A DNA stretch of 64,000 nt. Origin: Citricoccus alkalitolerans (GTDB lineage: Bacteria > Actinomycetota > Actinomycetes > Actinomycetales > Micrococcaceae). The stretch covers positions 496,001-560,000 of the forward strand of contig NZ_BAAALH010000002.1 of the NCBI RefSeq assembly GCF_039528175.1, in the 5' to 3' direction. The notes under the pieces were generated by a model that saw only the letters and a program-made list of their open reading frames with translations, was not told the DNA's origin and did no database searches. The position numbers were made by a program, and so were the translations under genes. Positions 17,349 through 25,816 of this stretch are shown here, piece after piece. Position 1 is the first letter of the stretch. Every line of letters starts with the position of its first letter.

Positions 17349-17734
17349 CTGCTCCCCCAAGGAAATCGGGTTGCCCAGCCACTTCGCTGAGATGTGATCT
17401 ATGTCTCCCGAGACCATAGGCTCCCCCAGGGGTCCACGTAAAGGGGTATTTCACGCAAATTTGCGCTAACTACGTTTCAGGCTTCCTGACCTGGGCTTTT
17501 GTTGCGGAATCCACCCAACCGCACATCGCTGCACCGAAAACCACCCCTCGGCGGCAACACTTCCTTGACGCACCCCGAACAGCTTTGGTTCACTATCCTT
17601 GAAGTGATGTGGCTCACGCTGGCGCACCTGCGTCGCCAGAGTTCACCGTCTCACCGCGGAATCGGTTTCCACCGAACTTGTTTTCGGCATTTCACTTCAG
17701 ATCGGCCGCATTCATCATCCCTGAAAGAGGCATC
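17349..17734. promoter_or_regulatory. Divergent promoter region with palindrome CGCAAATTTGCG (17454-17465)
   Basis: This region separates the transketolase operon (minus) from the aldehyde dehydrogenase gene (plus) and holds no convincing gene. It includes the perfect 12-base palindrome CGCAAATTTGCG, a likely operator for one of the two directions. On the plus strand TTGACG (17565-17570) and TTCACT (17589-17594), separated by 18 bases, form a weak candidate promoter for the aldehyde dehydrogenase. The local base composition is more AT-rich than the flanking genes. Confidence 0.5.
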
Positions 17735-19264
17735 ATGACTGACACCACCACCTCCCCATCTCCGGGAAGCATCGAGGATCACGATCGTCCCAGCACACCG
17801 CTGTACTACGGGGGCCGGGAACACCAGGGCGAGTCGACGCTGACCGTCGTCAATCCCGCCAAGCCCTCCGAGGTGGTGGGCCAGGCGGCCGCCGCGTCGC
17901 GCGAGCAGGCACTGGCCGCCGTCGCCGCCGCCCAGGACGCCTTCCCTGCCTGGGCCGCCCTGTCCGGAACCGAGCGCGGCGAGGCCTTGACCGCGGCTGC
18001 GGCCGCCATCATGGAGGGCTCCGAACAGGAGGCCGCCATCCTCTCCTCCGAGAACGGCAAGGTGGTCGGGGAATCGACCTTCGACCTGATGGGCCTGCTC
18101 CAGCGCTTCGAGCTGGCGATCGGCCTGGCCGAGGAGGTGGACGCTGTCGAGACCCTCCCGGGGCCGCCTACCGAGGTGCGCATCTCCCATCAGCCCATGG
18201 GCGTGGTGACGATCATCGTGCCCTTCAACTGGCCCATCGCCATCCTGGGCGCCTCCCTGCCCTATGCCCTGATGGCCGGAAACACCGTGGTGGTCAAGCC
18301 ACCGCCCTCCTGCCCACTGGCCACCACCCGCGCCGTTCAGCGCGTGGCGGAGCGGCTGCCCGCCGGTGTTCTCAATGTGGTGACCGGCGAGGATGCGGAG
18401 ATCGGTGAGGCCCTGGTCTCCAATGAAGGCGTGGCCAAGGTCTGCTTCACCGGCTCTGTCGGTGGCGGAAAGAAGATCATGTCCATGGCCGCGCAGACGC
18501 TGACCAACGTCACCCTGGAACTCGGTGGCAATGACGGCGTGCTGATTCTCGAGGACGCCGAGTTCACCGAGCAGAACATGGACCTGCTGTTCATGGGCAT
18601 CTTCGGCACCACCGGCCAGGTCTGCATGAACGCCAAGCGCATCTACGTCCACTCCTCCAAGAGGGACGAACTCGTCACCGAGTTGACCAGGCGCCTGGAA
18701 GGCGTCACCCTCGGGCCCGCCACAGACCCCGCCACCACCATGGGCCCGTTCCACCAGAAGGCACAGCTCGAGTTCGTGCAGGCCCTGGTCCAGGAGGCCA
18801 AGGACTCCGGTGCCGAGGTCCGCGAGTTCGGCGAGCTGCCCGGCGGCGAATGGGCTGAGGGACACTTCATGCGCCCCTCACTCGTACTGGACCCGGACCC
18901 GGCCCTCCGGGTGGTCACCGAGGAGCAGTTCGGCCCGACCATCCCGATCCTCACCTTCGAGGACCTCGAGGACGGCATTCGGATGGTCAACGACACGCAA
19001 TACGGCCTGTGCAACTCCGTGTGGACCTCTGACGAGCAGACCGCCATCGACGTCGGCTCACGACTGCAGGCGGGCTACGTCTTCCACAACACCCACGGAC
19101 CCGCACTGCTGGACCAGCGTGCCCCTTTCGGCGGCATCAAGCAGTCCGGCATCGGCCGCGAGATGGGCACCATCGGCCTGCGCAACTTTCAGGAGCCCCA
19201 TGCCCTGGGCCTGCTGAAGGCGGAGCCCTCGTCCGGTGAGGCAGACGGCTCGCCTGTCGGCTGA
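17735..19264 (+). CDS. Aldehyde dehydrogenase (NAD(P)-dependent, ALDH superfamily)
   Basis: This 509-aa enzyme oxidises an aldehyde to the carboxylate. Visible ALDH features are the PFNWPIAI segment, cofactor-binding VVKPPPSCP (Lys), FTGSVGGGKKIM, the general base in LELGGND (Glu) and the nucleophile in GQVCMNAKR (Cys). EEQFGPTIPI follows the family. Start ATG 17735 is supported by AAAGAGGCATC, whereas an upstream in-frame ATG at 17609 would add non-homologous sequence. It stands at the edge of the P450 island next to the ferredoxin reductase, so it may oxidise an aromatic aldehyde or formaldehyde released there. That role is an inference. Confidence 0.9.
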   Translation: MTDTTTSPSPGSIEDHDRPSTPLYYGGREHQGESTLTVVNPAKPSEVVGQAAAASREQALAAVAAAQDAFPAWAALSGTERGEALTAAAAAIMEGSEQEAAILSSENGKVVGESTFDLMGLLQRFELAIGLAEEVDAVETLPGPPTEVRISHQPMGVVTIIVPFNWPIAILGASLPYALMAGNTVVVKPPPSCPLATTRAVQRVAERLPAGVLNVVTGEDAEIGEALVSNEGVAKVCFTGSVGGGKKIMSMAAQTLTNVTLELGGNDGVLILEDAEFTEQNMDLLFMGIFGTTGQVCMNAKRIYVHSSKRDELVTELTRRLEGVTLGPATDPATTMGPFHQKAQLEFVQALVQEAKDSGAEVREFGELPGGEWAEGHFMRPSLVLDPDPALRVVTEEQFGPTIPILTFEDLEDGIRMVNDTQYGLCNSVWTSDEQTAIDVGSRLQAGYVFHNTHGPALLDQRAPFGGIKQSGIGREMGTIGLRNFQEPHALGLLKAEPSSGEADGSPVG

Positions 19265-19287
19265 CGCCTCCTCCCGTCCACGACGCC

Positions 19288-19355
19288 AAGCGGCGGTCGA
19301 TTTCCCCGTGCTGAGGCCTTCCCGCCCCAGCACGGTGCGAGATCGACCGCCGCTT
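19288..19355. terminator. Bidirectional nested-hairpin terminator
   Basis: A perfect 14-bp outer stem, AAGCGGCGGTCGAT (19288-19301) with ATCGACCGCCGCTT (19342-19355), encloses a second perfect 8-bp stem, CCGTGCTG (19306-19313) with CAGCACGG (19328-19335). The element lies between the convergent aldehyde dehydrogenase (stop 19264) and ferredoxin reductase (stop 19373), which is the expected place for a two-way terminator. Confidence 0.8.
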
Positions 19356-19372
19356 GCACGAAGAGCGAGCGG

Positions 19373-20698
19373 TCACACCGCCGCCGGCTGGGCACGCTCC
19401 TTGTAGGCCGCACGGAGGGAGAACCCCTCCGTCAGGACCTCTTCGCGGGTGATCTGCATCCCGGCCGCGAGGACCTTCCGCGCGGAGAGGTGGTCACTGG
19501 GCATGTTCACCGATTCCACGGCGGCCAGGATGCCGTCGCGGAAGCAGAACACGGAGAACTTCGGGTGGGCAGGATCAGGGTCACCCACCACCACGGTCTC
19601 GTCGCCCGCCCGCACGATGTTCGCCATCTGCAACCGGAACGGGCCTTGGGTGGACCAGAACCACGGCAGTTCCGCATACGCGTCCTCGGCACCGAGGATC
19701 ACCCGGGCCACGTGCCGCGCGTGGTCGGTGGCATTCTGCACGGACTCGAGCCGGAACGGTCCGCCGGCGTGCACGCAGGGGAACGCGGCGCAGTCCCCGA
19801 TCGCGTAGATGTCCGGGTCCGCGGTGCGCAGGTGGGCATCCACCACGATCCCGTTGGCAGTCTCCAGCCCGGCCTCGGTGGCCAACTGGTCGTTCGGCTG
19901 GACCCCGACGCCGGCCACCACCAGGTCTGCCGGGTACCGGTCCCCGGTGGTCGAGACGGCGAACCCGACCCGGCCGTCGTCGCCGGCCTCGAAGGACGCG
20001 ATGCCCTCGTTCAGCCGCAGGTCGATGCCCAGGGCGCGGTGGGCGCCGGCGAACCAGTCGCCCAGCAGCGGGGTGAGCGCACGGCCCATAGGGCGGGGCG
20101 CGAACTCCAGGACGGTGACCTGGCAGCCTCGAGCGAGCGCCGCCGTCGCGAATTCCAGGCCGATGAACCCGGCGCCGACCACGACCACGTTCCTCGCGGT
20201 ATCCAGGGCTCGGCCCAACTGTTCGGCATCCTCCAGGGTGCGCAGTCCGTGGATGCCCGGCAGATCGATACCCGGAGTCGGCAGCTCGCGGTTGCGGGCA
20301 CCCGTCGCGAAGACCAGCGAGTCATAGTCCAGCACGGCTCCGTCCGCCAGGGAGACGGCCTGGGCGGACCGGTCCACGGCCACGGCGGCGGTACCGGTGC
20401 GCAGGTCGATCTGCTGCTCGGCGAAGAACGCCTCGCCGCGCAACGGCAGGGGCGAGGCAGAGGCCCCGTCAGCACCGTCAGCAGGACGGGCCTTCAGATA
20501 GTCCTTGGACAGCGGCGGCCGCTGATAGGGGAGGCCGGGTTCCTCGGCCACGATGGTGACCTTGCCGTCGAAGCCCTCGGAGCGCAGGGAGGCTGCGGCC
20601 TGCAGCCCGGCCTGGCCGCCGCCGATGATGACCACGCCGCGGCCGCCCCGGTCCGCCGCTGAGGCCCGGTTCTGGCTCTGGTTCTGGAGCTCACTCAT
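19373..20698 (-). CDS. Ferredoxin reductase, FAD/NAD-dependent (P450 redox partner)
   Basis: This 441-aa flavoprotein resembles rhodocoxin and putidaredoxin reductases that pass electrons from NAD(P)H to a [2Fe-2S] ferredoxin. FAD binding is shown by VVIIGGGQAGLQAAA and LPYQRPPLSKDYLK. NAD binding is shown by VVVGAGFIGLEFATAA, with Glu in VTVLEF favouring NADH. The second FAD motif is IYAIGDCAAFP. The reductase C-terminal domain follows. It starts 3 bases after the ferredoxin stop codon, so the two are cotranscribed. Together they should supply the two P450s in this island. Confidence 0.92.
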   Translation of the reverse strand: MSELQNQSQNRASAADRGGRGVVIIGGGQAGLQAAASLRSEGFDGKVTIVAEEPGLPYQRPPLSKDYLKARPADGADGASASPLPLRGEAFFAEQQIDLRTGTAAVAVDRSAQAVSLADGAVLDYDSLVFATGARNRELPTPGIDLPGIHGLRTLEDAEQLGRALDTARNVVVVGAGFIGLEFATAALARGCQVTVLEFAPRPMGRALTPLLGDWFAGAHRALGIDLRLNEGIASFEAGDDGRVGFAVSTTGDRYPADLVVAGVGVQPNDQLATEAGLETANGIVVDAHLRTADPDIYAIGDCAAFPCVHAGGPFRLESVQNATDHARHVARVILGAEDAYAELPWFWSTQGPFRLQMANIVRAGDETVVVGDPDPAHPKFSVFCFRDGILAAVESVNMPSDHLSARKVLAAGMQITREEVLTEGFSLRAAYKERAQPAAV

Positions 20699-20701
20699 GG
20701 C

Positions 20702-21031
20702 TCAGACCTGCTCTTCAGGGATATCGACCTCGATGGCGTCCGGGCCGCTGCCGCCGACCTCGATCTGGCAGCCCAGACGGCTCCGGCGCTCATCGCGCTC
20801 CGAGGCGGTGACCTCGAGCATCTCCTCCTCGTCATCGCCGATCTCCGGCAGGGCTTCGAGGTAGTCCTCACGGACGTACACGTGGCACGTGGCGCACATC
20901 GCCTGACCGCCGCATTCCCCGACGATGCCGGGGACACTGTTCTTCAGCGCCGCCTGCATGATGCGCTCGGGCTTCTCGAGCTCGATGACCTGGGTGTCGC
21001 CGTCGGGCTGGTGGTAGGTGATGGTGGGCAT
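20702..21031 (-). CDS. [2Fe-2S] ferredoxin (putidaredoxin/palustrisredoxin type)
   Basis: This 109-aa adrenodoxin-type ferredoxin has cluster ligands in GECGGQAMCATCHV (three Cys, C-x5-C-x2-C) and the fourth Cys in SRLGCQIEV. The acidic region around DDEEEML is typical for docking to a reductase and a P450. Start ATG 21031 follows GGAGCCCACC; an upstream in-frame Met at 21121 is rejected because it adds 30 residues without similarity. It is the first gene of a two-gene unit with the reductase and is divergent from the LysR regulator. Confidence 0.93.
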   Translation of the reverse strand: MPTITYHQPDGDTQVIELEKPERIMQAALKNSVPGIVGECGGQAMCATCHVYVREDYLEALPEIGDDEEEMLEVTASERDERRSRLGCQIEVGGSGPDAIEVDIPEEQV

Positions 21032-21143
21032 GGTGGGCTCCTGGTTGGTCGGCCCGGCGGCGGTGCCGGGATCAGCGGGTGACGTGACCTCCAGAATGTG
21101 CTGGACACCACATCGGCGCAAAGTGGAAGATTAGGGATAGTTC

Positions 21144-21158
21144 ATCGCTTTGACCGAT
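21144..21158. promoter_or_regulatory. LysR-type T-N11-A operator candidate
   Basis: ATCGCTTTGACCGAT is an interrupted palindrome (ATCG-N7-CGAT) with the T-N11-A spacing recognised by LysR-type regulators. It lies 12 bases before the LysR GTG start and 113 bases upstream of the divergent ferredoxin start, the normal place for autoregulation and activation of a target. The call is by motif and position only. Confidence 0.5.
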
Positions 21159-21169
21159 AAAGGAGCCCC

Positions 21170-22207
21170 GTGGCCCTGCCCTTCACCCTGCGCCAGCTGG
21201 AGATCTTCGATGCCGTGATCCGGACCGGCTCCCTCTCCGCCGCCGCCCGTGATCTGCACACGGCCCAGTCCTCCGTGTCTTCGGCGATCGACGAACTCGA
21301 GAAGCAGGTCGGCCAACGGCTTCTCGTCCGCCGCAAGGCCCAGGGCGCCTGGCCCACCGCCGCGGGCCGCCAATTGCACCGGGAGGCGGGGATCGTCCTC
21401 CACACCGCGCAGGAGGCTGGCCGGATCCTGCAGGAGCGGGACGGTCAGCTGCGCGGCCCGTTGACGATCGGCGTCTATCAGACCTTGGCACCCTATGTCC
21501 TCCCCCTGCTCTTGGGGGACTTCGCCGAGGAGCATCCCCTGGTGGAGCTGTCCTTCGTGGAGGTCCAGCATGCCGAGCTGATGGCCGGCTTGACGTCCGG
21601 CGCCATCGACGTGGGCTTCACCTACCTCCATGAGGTCCCGGCCGAGGTGGATCACCAACCCATCCTCGAGCGGCCACCCTACGTCCTGATGCCGGCCTCC
21701 CACCCGCTGGCGAACCGGCCCTCCGTGACCCTGGCCGATCTGACCGGGGAGAAGATCATCCTGCTCGGCGACGCCCCCAGCAAGGCGAACACGCTCCGGG
21801 ACCTGGACACCACGGAGGACGACGAGCGCATCGCATGGGTCACCTCGTCCCTGCCCCTGACCCGCGCCCTCGTGGGCAAGGGCCTGGGAGTGGCCATCCT
21901 GGTGCAGCCGGATGCGTCCCCGTGGACCGTGGACGGTCATCCGGTGGTCGAGGTGCCCTTGAACGTCAAGGACGGGAACGTCTTCGTGCACATCGCCTGG
22001 CTCAAACCCCAGGCCCGGAGCCGGCCCCCGCGCCGCATCACCGAGATGGTCACCTTCGCCGAGGCGAACTTCGGGCCCCATATCGCTCGGATCGATGAGG
22101 GGCGGCGCCTGCGCAAGGCCTCGGACGTTGCTCGAGGTAGTGACTCATGGCACACTGAGTTGCAATTGCAACGAGCGGCCTCCGGGCCGGTGAAGGAGAG
22201 ACCATGA
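21170..22207 (+). CDS. LysR-family transcriptional regulator
   Basis: This 345-aa regulator has an N-terminal winged-helix domain (FTLRQLEIFDAVIRTGSLSAAAR, best seen as LRQLEIF and SLSAAA, then QSSVSSAIDELE) and a C-terminal substrate-binding domain (from about residue 95, GPLTIGVYQTLAPYVLP). The GTG start at 21170 is preceded by AAAGGAG. The stop codon overlaps the P450 start by 4 bases (ATGA). It is divergent from the ferredoxin/reductase pair and therefore probably controls the electron-transfer genes, the P450, or both in response to the aromatic substrate. Confidence 0.9.
   Translation: MALPFTLRQLEIFDAVIRTGSLSAAARDLHTAQSSVSSAIDELEKQVGQRLLVRRKAQGAWPTAAGRQLHREAGIVLHTAQEAGRILQERDGQLRGPLTIGVYQTLAPYVLPLLLGDFAEEHPLVELSFVEVQHAELMAGLTSGAIDVGFTYLHEVPAEVDHQPILERPPYVLMPASHPLANRPSVTLADLTGEKIILLGDAPSKANTLRDLDTTEDDERIAWVTSSLPLTRALVGKGLGVAILVQPDASPWTVDGHPVVEVPLNVKDGNVFVHIAWLKPQARSRPPRRITEMVTFAEANFGPHIARIDEGRRLRKASDVARGSDSWHTELQLQRAASGPVKERP
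22128..22175 (+). promoter_or_regulatory. Internal promoter with GTTGCAATTGCAAC operator upstream of P450
   Basis: Within the 3' end of the LysR gene lie TTGCTC (22128-22133), a 17-base spacer and CACACT (22151-22156). Immediately after comes GAGTTGCAATTGCAACGAG (22157-22175), whose core GTTGCAATTGCAAC is a perfect 14-base palindrome. The same arrangement recurs at 25709-25754 before a substrate-binding protein gene. The palindrome would overlap the transcription start, the usual place for a repressor of the MarR family. Confidence 0.65.
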
Positions 22208-23406
22208 CCACCGTGGCCGGCGGCGTACCCCTACTCGATGTGGACCCCTTCTCCGTCCCCTCGCTGCAGGACCCGCACCCCGTCGAGGACGCGATCCGCG
22301 AGGCCGGACCGATCGTCTGGCTCGAGTCCCACGGCGTCTGGGCCACGGGCCGGGCGGACCTGGTCCAGGAGATCTTCCTGGACCAGGAGACCTTCATCTC
22401 CTCGCACGGCACCGGCTTGACCAACACCGCCCTGCAGGCGAATTGGCGCAAGCCGAGCGTGATTCTGGAGCAGGACCAACCGCAGCACACCGCCACGCGC
22501 AAGCTCATGAACTCGGTGCTCTCCCTCAAGGTCGTCAAGCAGCTCAAGGAGGACTTCCAGGCCGAGGCCTTCGCCGTGGTGGACGAGGTCTGTGCCCGGG
22601 GCGAGTTCGATGCCGTGACGGACCTCGCCGAGGCTTTTCCGCTGCGGGTACTGCCGGACGCCGTGGGGCTGGCCCCCGAGGGGCGGCAGTTCCTACTCAA
22701 GTACGCCAACCTGAACTTCCAGGCCATGGGCCCCCGGGACGACGCGCTCTACGAGGAGGCGGTGGTCCAGGCGGCCGAGGCCACCGAGTACGTGGAATGG
22801 CAGATGCGCCGAGAGAACCTGGACCAGACCAAACTCGCCGGGAAGTTCTTCGCCGCGGCGGACGAGGGTGCCATCACGGAGGAGACGGCCGGGTTGCTGG
22901 TGCGGACCTTCCTCTCCGCCGGACTGGACACCACCATGCTCGGGATCGGCAACGCCCTGCTGGCCCTGTCCCGCACCCCGGACGCCTGGTCCGCCCTCCG
23001 TGCGGATCCGTCCCTGGCCCGTACGGTCTTCGAGGAGACCCTGCGCTGCCATGCCCCGAGTCCCTACATCGGCCGGACCGTGGGCAAGCGCACCGAACTC
23101 GGCGGGGCGGTGCTGGAACCCGAGCAGAAGATCATCAACTGCCTCTCCGCCGCCAACCGGGATCCGAGACGCTGGCCCAACCCAGAGGCCTTCGACATCA
23201 CTCGCGACGTCCGCGGCCACTCGGCCTTCGGCTACGGCATCCACGCCTGCGTGGGCCAGATGATGGCCCGCATGGAGGCCGAGTGCCTGCTGACGGCCTT
23301 CGCCACCCGTGTGGACTCGCTCGAGGTCACGGCCGAACCCGTGCGCAAGCTCAACCACTGGCTGCGTGGCTACACCGCGATGCCGATGCGGGTGACGCTG
23401 AAGTAG
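22204..23406 (+). CDS. Cytochrome P450, CYP199-like
   Basis: This 400-aa soluble class I P450 has the I-helix oxygen-activation motif in SAGLDTTMLG, ExxR in EETLRCH, and the heme-binding loop FGYGIHACVGQ with the proximal Cys. The N-terminus (VDPFSVPSLQDPHPVEDAIREAGP) and middle resemble the CYP199 group, which hydroxylates or O-demethylates substituted benzoates. It differs from the second P450 of this window where that one keeps the canonical RGVGLSD segment (here SHGTGLTN). Start ATG 22204 overlaps LysR. Electrons should come from the ferredoxin/reductase pair at 19373-21031. Confidence 0.92.
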   Translation: MTTVAGGVPLLDVDPFSVPSLQDPHPVEDAIREAGPIVWLESHGVWATGRADLVQEIFLDQETFISSHGTGLTNTALQANWRKPSVILEQDQPQHTATRKLMNSVLSLKVVKQLKEDFQAEAFAVVDEVCARGEFDAVTDLAEAFPLRVLPDAVGLAPEGRQFLLKYANLNFQAMGPRDDALYEEAVVQAAEATEYVEWQMRRENLDQTKLAGKFFAAADEGAITEETAGLLVRTFLSAGLDTTMLGIGNALLALSRTPDAWSALRADPSLARTVFEETLRCHAPSPYIGRTVGKRTELGGAVLEPEQKIINCLSAANRDPRRWPNPEAFDITRDVRGHSAFGYGIHACVGQMMARMEAECLLTAFATRVDSLEVTAEPVRKLNHWLRGYTAMPMRVTLK

Positions 23407-23440
23407 CCCACTCCCGCCGAACCTCCGTCGGAGATCCGCA

Positions 23441-25123
23441 TCAGTTGCAGGCCGCCGCCCGGGCCACCGCGTCCAGCCACAGGTAGACAGCCCAGGCGCC
23501 CGGGTCCGGGTGCCCCTTGACGCGGTCCCCCGCGTAGCTGGAACGGCCCCGGCGCGGGGCCATGTCCGCGGTGGCCTCGGCGCCGGCCCGGGCCGCGTCC
23601 GCAGCGGCGCGCAAGGCCAACGGCAGCGGTGCGGACCCGGCACCGGCGAAGGCCTCAGCCGCCGGGGCGAGGGCATCAAGCATGGTGCGGTCCCCGGGGC
23701 GGGCCCCGCCCAGATCCTGGATCCCGTGCTGGCCGGCAGCCAGCGCCCTGGCCCAGTCAGCGGAGACCGGCCGCTCGATGCCGGCCAGCGCCTCGGAGGC
23801 TATCAGCAGGAAGACCGCATACAGGGGCCCAGAGGTGCCACCGATGCTCTTGCGGGCCACCGCGGACACCCGCCGCAGCAGCAGGTCCGGACGGCACGGC
23901 AGGCTGGCCTGTTCCTGGAGCACCGCGCGGGCGCCGCGGTCCAGACTGTGGCCGAGGTCGCCGTCTCCCACCTGCTGGTCCATGGCCGTGAGCTCAGGCT
24001 CCGCGTCCTGCAACGCCCGCAGGACACCCTCCAGCACCGTCCACCCGGGTCCGGCGAGCGCCGGACCCTCCAGGGCGAACGCATCGGCCGGCGGCGCTGC
24101 CAGGATCGGCTCGGCATTCACCCGGCCGGAGAGGGCAGGCCACGCCGACGTCTGTGCCGGCGCATCCAGGAGCTCCAGCAGGCCGTCGTCCACGGCCAGG
24201 AGGGACAAGGACACGCCTTCCATCTCCATGGCCGTCAAGAAGGTGCCGGACCACGCCCGCACCACGTCGAGCCCTCGTTCCTGCAACCGGCTCAGGGCGG
24301 CGTCGGCCACCAGGGATATCTCCATCACTGAGCTGCCGCCCAGGTTGTTGACCAGCAGGGCGACCCGGCCGGTCTCGGGAATCCGACCCACCGCCAGGCA
24401 AGCGGACAGCAACCGGTCCACGGTCTCGGTGGCGGTCGCCAGGGCGGAGCGCTGCACCCCTTGCTCGCCATGGATACCCAGGCCCCACTCGACCTCGTCC
24501 TCACCGAGCTCGAAGCTCGGACTTCCGGCCGCCGGCACGGTGCATGAGCCCAGGGCCACGCCCATGGTGGCGAGGGAGTCCGCCGCAGTCTGTGCCGTTC
24601 GCGCCGCAGCTTCCAGGTCCTGGCCGGCGGCAGCCGCGGCCCCGGCGATCTTGTGGACCAGCACCGTGCCCGCGATGCCGCGATGCCCCGCATGGTCCTC
24701 GGACCCGGCGAGGGCGACGTCATCCGCCACCACGACCATCCGGACGTCGATGCCGTCCGCGCGGGCCAGTTCCGCGGCCAATCCGAAGTTCAGCCGGTCA
24801 CCCGTGTAGCTCTTCACGATCAGCAGCACCCCAGCCCCGGAGTCCACCGCACGAATGCCGGCAAGGATGTCGTCCACCGAGGGGGAGGTGAAGACCTCAC
24901 CTGAGACCGCACCGGCCAGCATGCCGGCTCCCACGAATCCCGCATGTGCAGGCTCGTGGCCGGCACCACCGCCGGAGAGTACAGCCACCCGGCAGCGCTC
25001 GGAGGCGCGTGCCTCCACCACTGTGCGGGAGCCCTCCAGCAACCGCAGGCCCGGGTTCAACCGCACCAGTCCGGTCAGGGATTCGACCACGACGTTGCGC
25101 GGGTTGTTGATGAGCTTCTTCAT
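23441..25123 (-). CDS. Dihydroxyacetone kinase, single-chain (DhaK + DhaL)
   Basis: This 560-aa enzyme phosphorylates dihydroxyacetone with ATP. The DhaK half has SGGGAGHEPAHAGFVG and the His that binds substrate covalently in GLGIHGEQG. The DhaL half has the Mg-ATP site in QVGDGDLGHS and GTSGPLYAVF, ending with RGRSSYAGDRVKGHPDPGA. Length and order match the ATP-dependent Citrobacter-type enzyme (about 550 aa). Start ATG 25123 follows GAAGGACAGC. It is divergent from the MarR regulator with only 49 bases between. The DHA could come from the split transketolase operon, or from glycerol; this is not settled by sequence. Confidence 0.92.
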   Translation of the reverse strand: MKKLINNPRNVVVESLTGLVRLNPGLRLLEGSRTVVEARASERCRVAVLSGGGAGHEPAHAGFVGAGMLAGAVSGEVFTSPSVDDILAGIRAVDSGAGVLLIVKSYTGDRLNFGLAAELARADGIDVRMVVVADDVALAGSEDHAGHRGIAGTVLVHKIAGAAAAAGQDLEAAARTAQTAADSLATMGVALGSCTVPAAGSPSFELGEDEVEWGLGIHGEQGVQRSALATATETVDRLLSACLAVGRIPETGRVALLVNNLGGSSVMEISLVADAALSRLQERGLDVVRAWSGTFLTAMEMEGVSLSLLAVDDGLLELLDAPAQTSAWPALSGRVNAEPILAAPPADAFALEGPALAGPGWTVLEGVLRALQDAEPELTAMDQQVGDGDLGHSLDRGARAVLQEQASLPCRPDLLLRRVSAVARKSIGGTSGPLYAVFLLIASEALAGIERPVSADWARALAAGQHGIQDLGGARPGDRTMLDALAPAAEAFAGAGSAPLPLALRAAADAARAGAEATADMAPRRGRSSYAGDRVKGHPDPGAWAVYLWLDAVARAAACN

Positions 25124-25172
25124 GCTGTCCTTCGTCTCTGCAATGGTCACTACTGATGGTTTGATGGGCCAC

Positions 25173-25664
25173 ATGACGTCCGCCGCCGAACCGATCCGCA
25201 CCCGACTCAAGCACACGATCGACCGGGAGACCTTCCCCCCGGCTTACCTGTCCCTCGTGGACAATGCCCACGTGTGGGGTGGTTCGCGCCTCTACAACGA
25301 GCGGTTCGGGGTCACCTCGCCGGACTTCGCCATCCTGTCCACGCTGTCCAACCGCCCGGGATGCCAGGCGGTGGACATCTCGGAGCAGGTGGCCCTGGAC
25401 AAGTCGGTGGTCAGCCGCCGCCTCCAGCGGCTGCGGGACAAGGGACTCATCTGCTGGGAGCAGGAGGGATCCCGCCGCCGGTTGTTCCTGACCCCCGAAG
25501 GAGCCGAGGTGCACGATGCGGTGCTGCCCGTGGCCTTGGAGCGCGCAGAGCTGATGGTGCACGGCTTCTCCGCGGAGGAACGCGAGGTGCTGCAGTCCTT
25601 CCTGCGGCGGATGTACGAGAACATTCCCTTGATGAACAACCCGCCCTCACTCGACAACGCCTGA
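25173..25664 (+). CDS. MarR-family transcriptional regulator
   Basis: This 163-aa winged-helix regulator has the expected core: SPDFAILSTLSNRPG, then VDISEQVALDKSVVSRRLQRL (recognition helix in DKSVVSRR) and a wing in EQEGSRRRLFLTPEGAE. In-frame start codons at 25143, 25164 and 25173 are all possible and none has a strong ribosome site; 25173 fits the family length. It lies between the two genes that carry GTTGCAATTGCAAC in their promoters and is divergent from dihydroxyacetone kinase, which makes it the best candidate for binding that palindrome. Confidence 0.82.
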   Translation: MTSAAEPIRTRLKHTIDRETFPPAYLSLVDNAHVWGGSRLYNERFGVTSPDFAILSTLSNRPGCQAVDISEQVALDKSVVSRRLQRLRDKGLICWEQEGSRRRLFLTPEGAEVHDAVLPVALERAELMVHGFSAEEREVLQSFLRRMYENIPLMNNPPSLDNA

Positions 25665-25708
25665 ACCACCAGACCTCCTCCCCAGCCCCAGCCCACGATT
25701 TTTGGTAC

Positions 25709-25754
25709 TTGTCGAATCGTATGTGAGATGCGACACTCGTTGCAATTGCAACTC
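25709..25754 (+). promoter_or_regulatory. Promoter with GTTGCAATTGCAAC operator upstream of binding protein
   Basis: TTGTCG (25709-25714), a 17-base spacer and GACACT (25732-25737) precede CTCGTTGCAATTGCAACTC (25736-25754). This is the same palindrome, at the same spacing from a similar -10-like hexamer, as upstream of the P450 at 22204. Over 19 bases the two sites are identical when one is read on the opposite strand (GAGTTGCAATTGCAACGAG). It lies 63 bases before the start codon of the lipoprotein gene. Confidence 0.65.
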
Positions 25755-25816
25755 GGAAAGTGGCCTTTCTGGCCCCACTCCGCCGGACCCCTCCGGATCA
25801 CTCAAGGCAGGTACCC

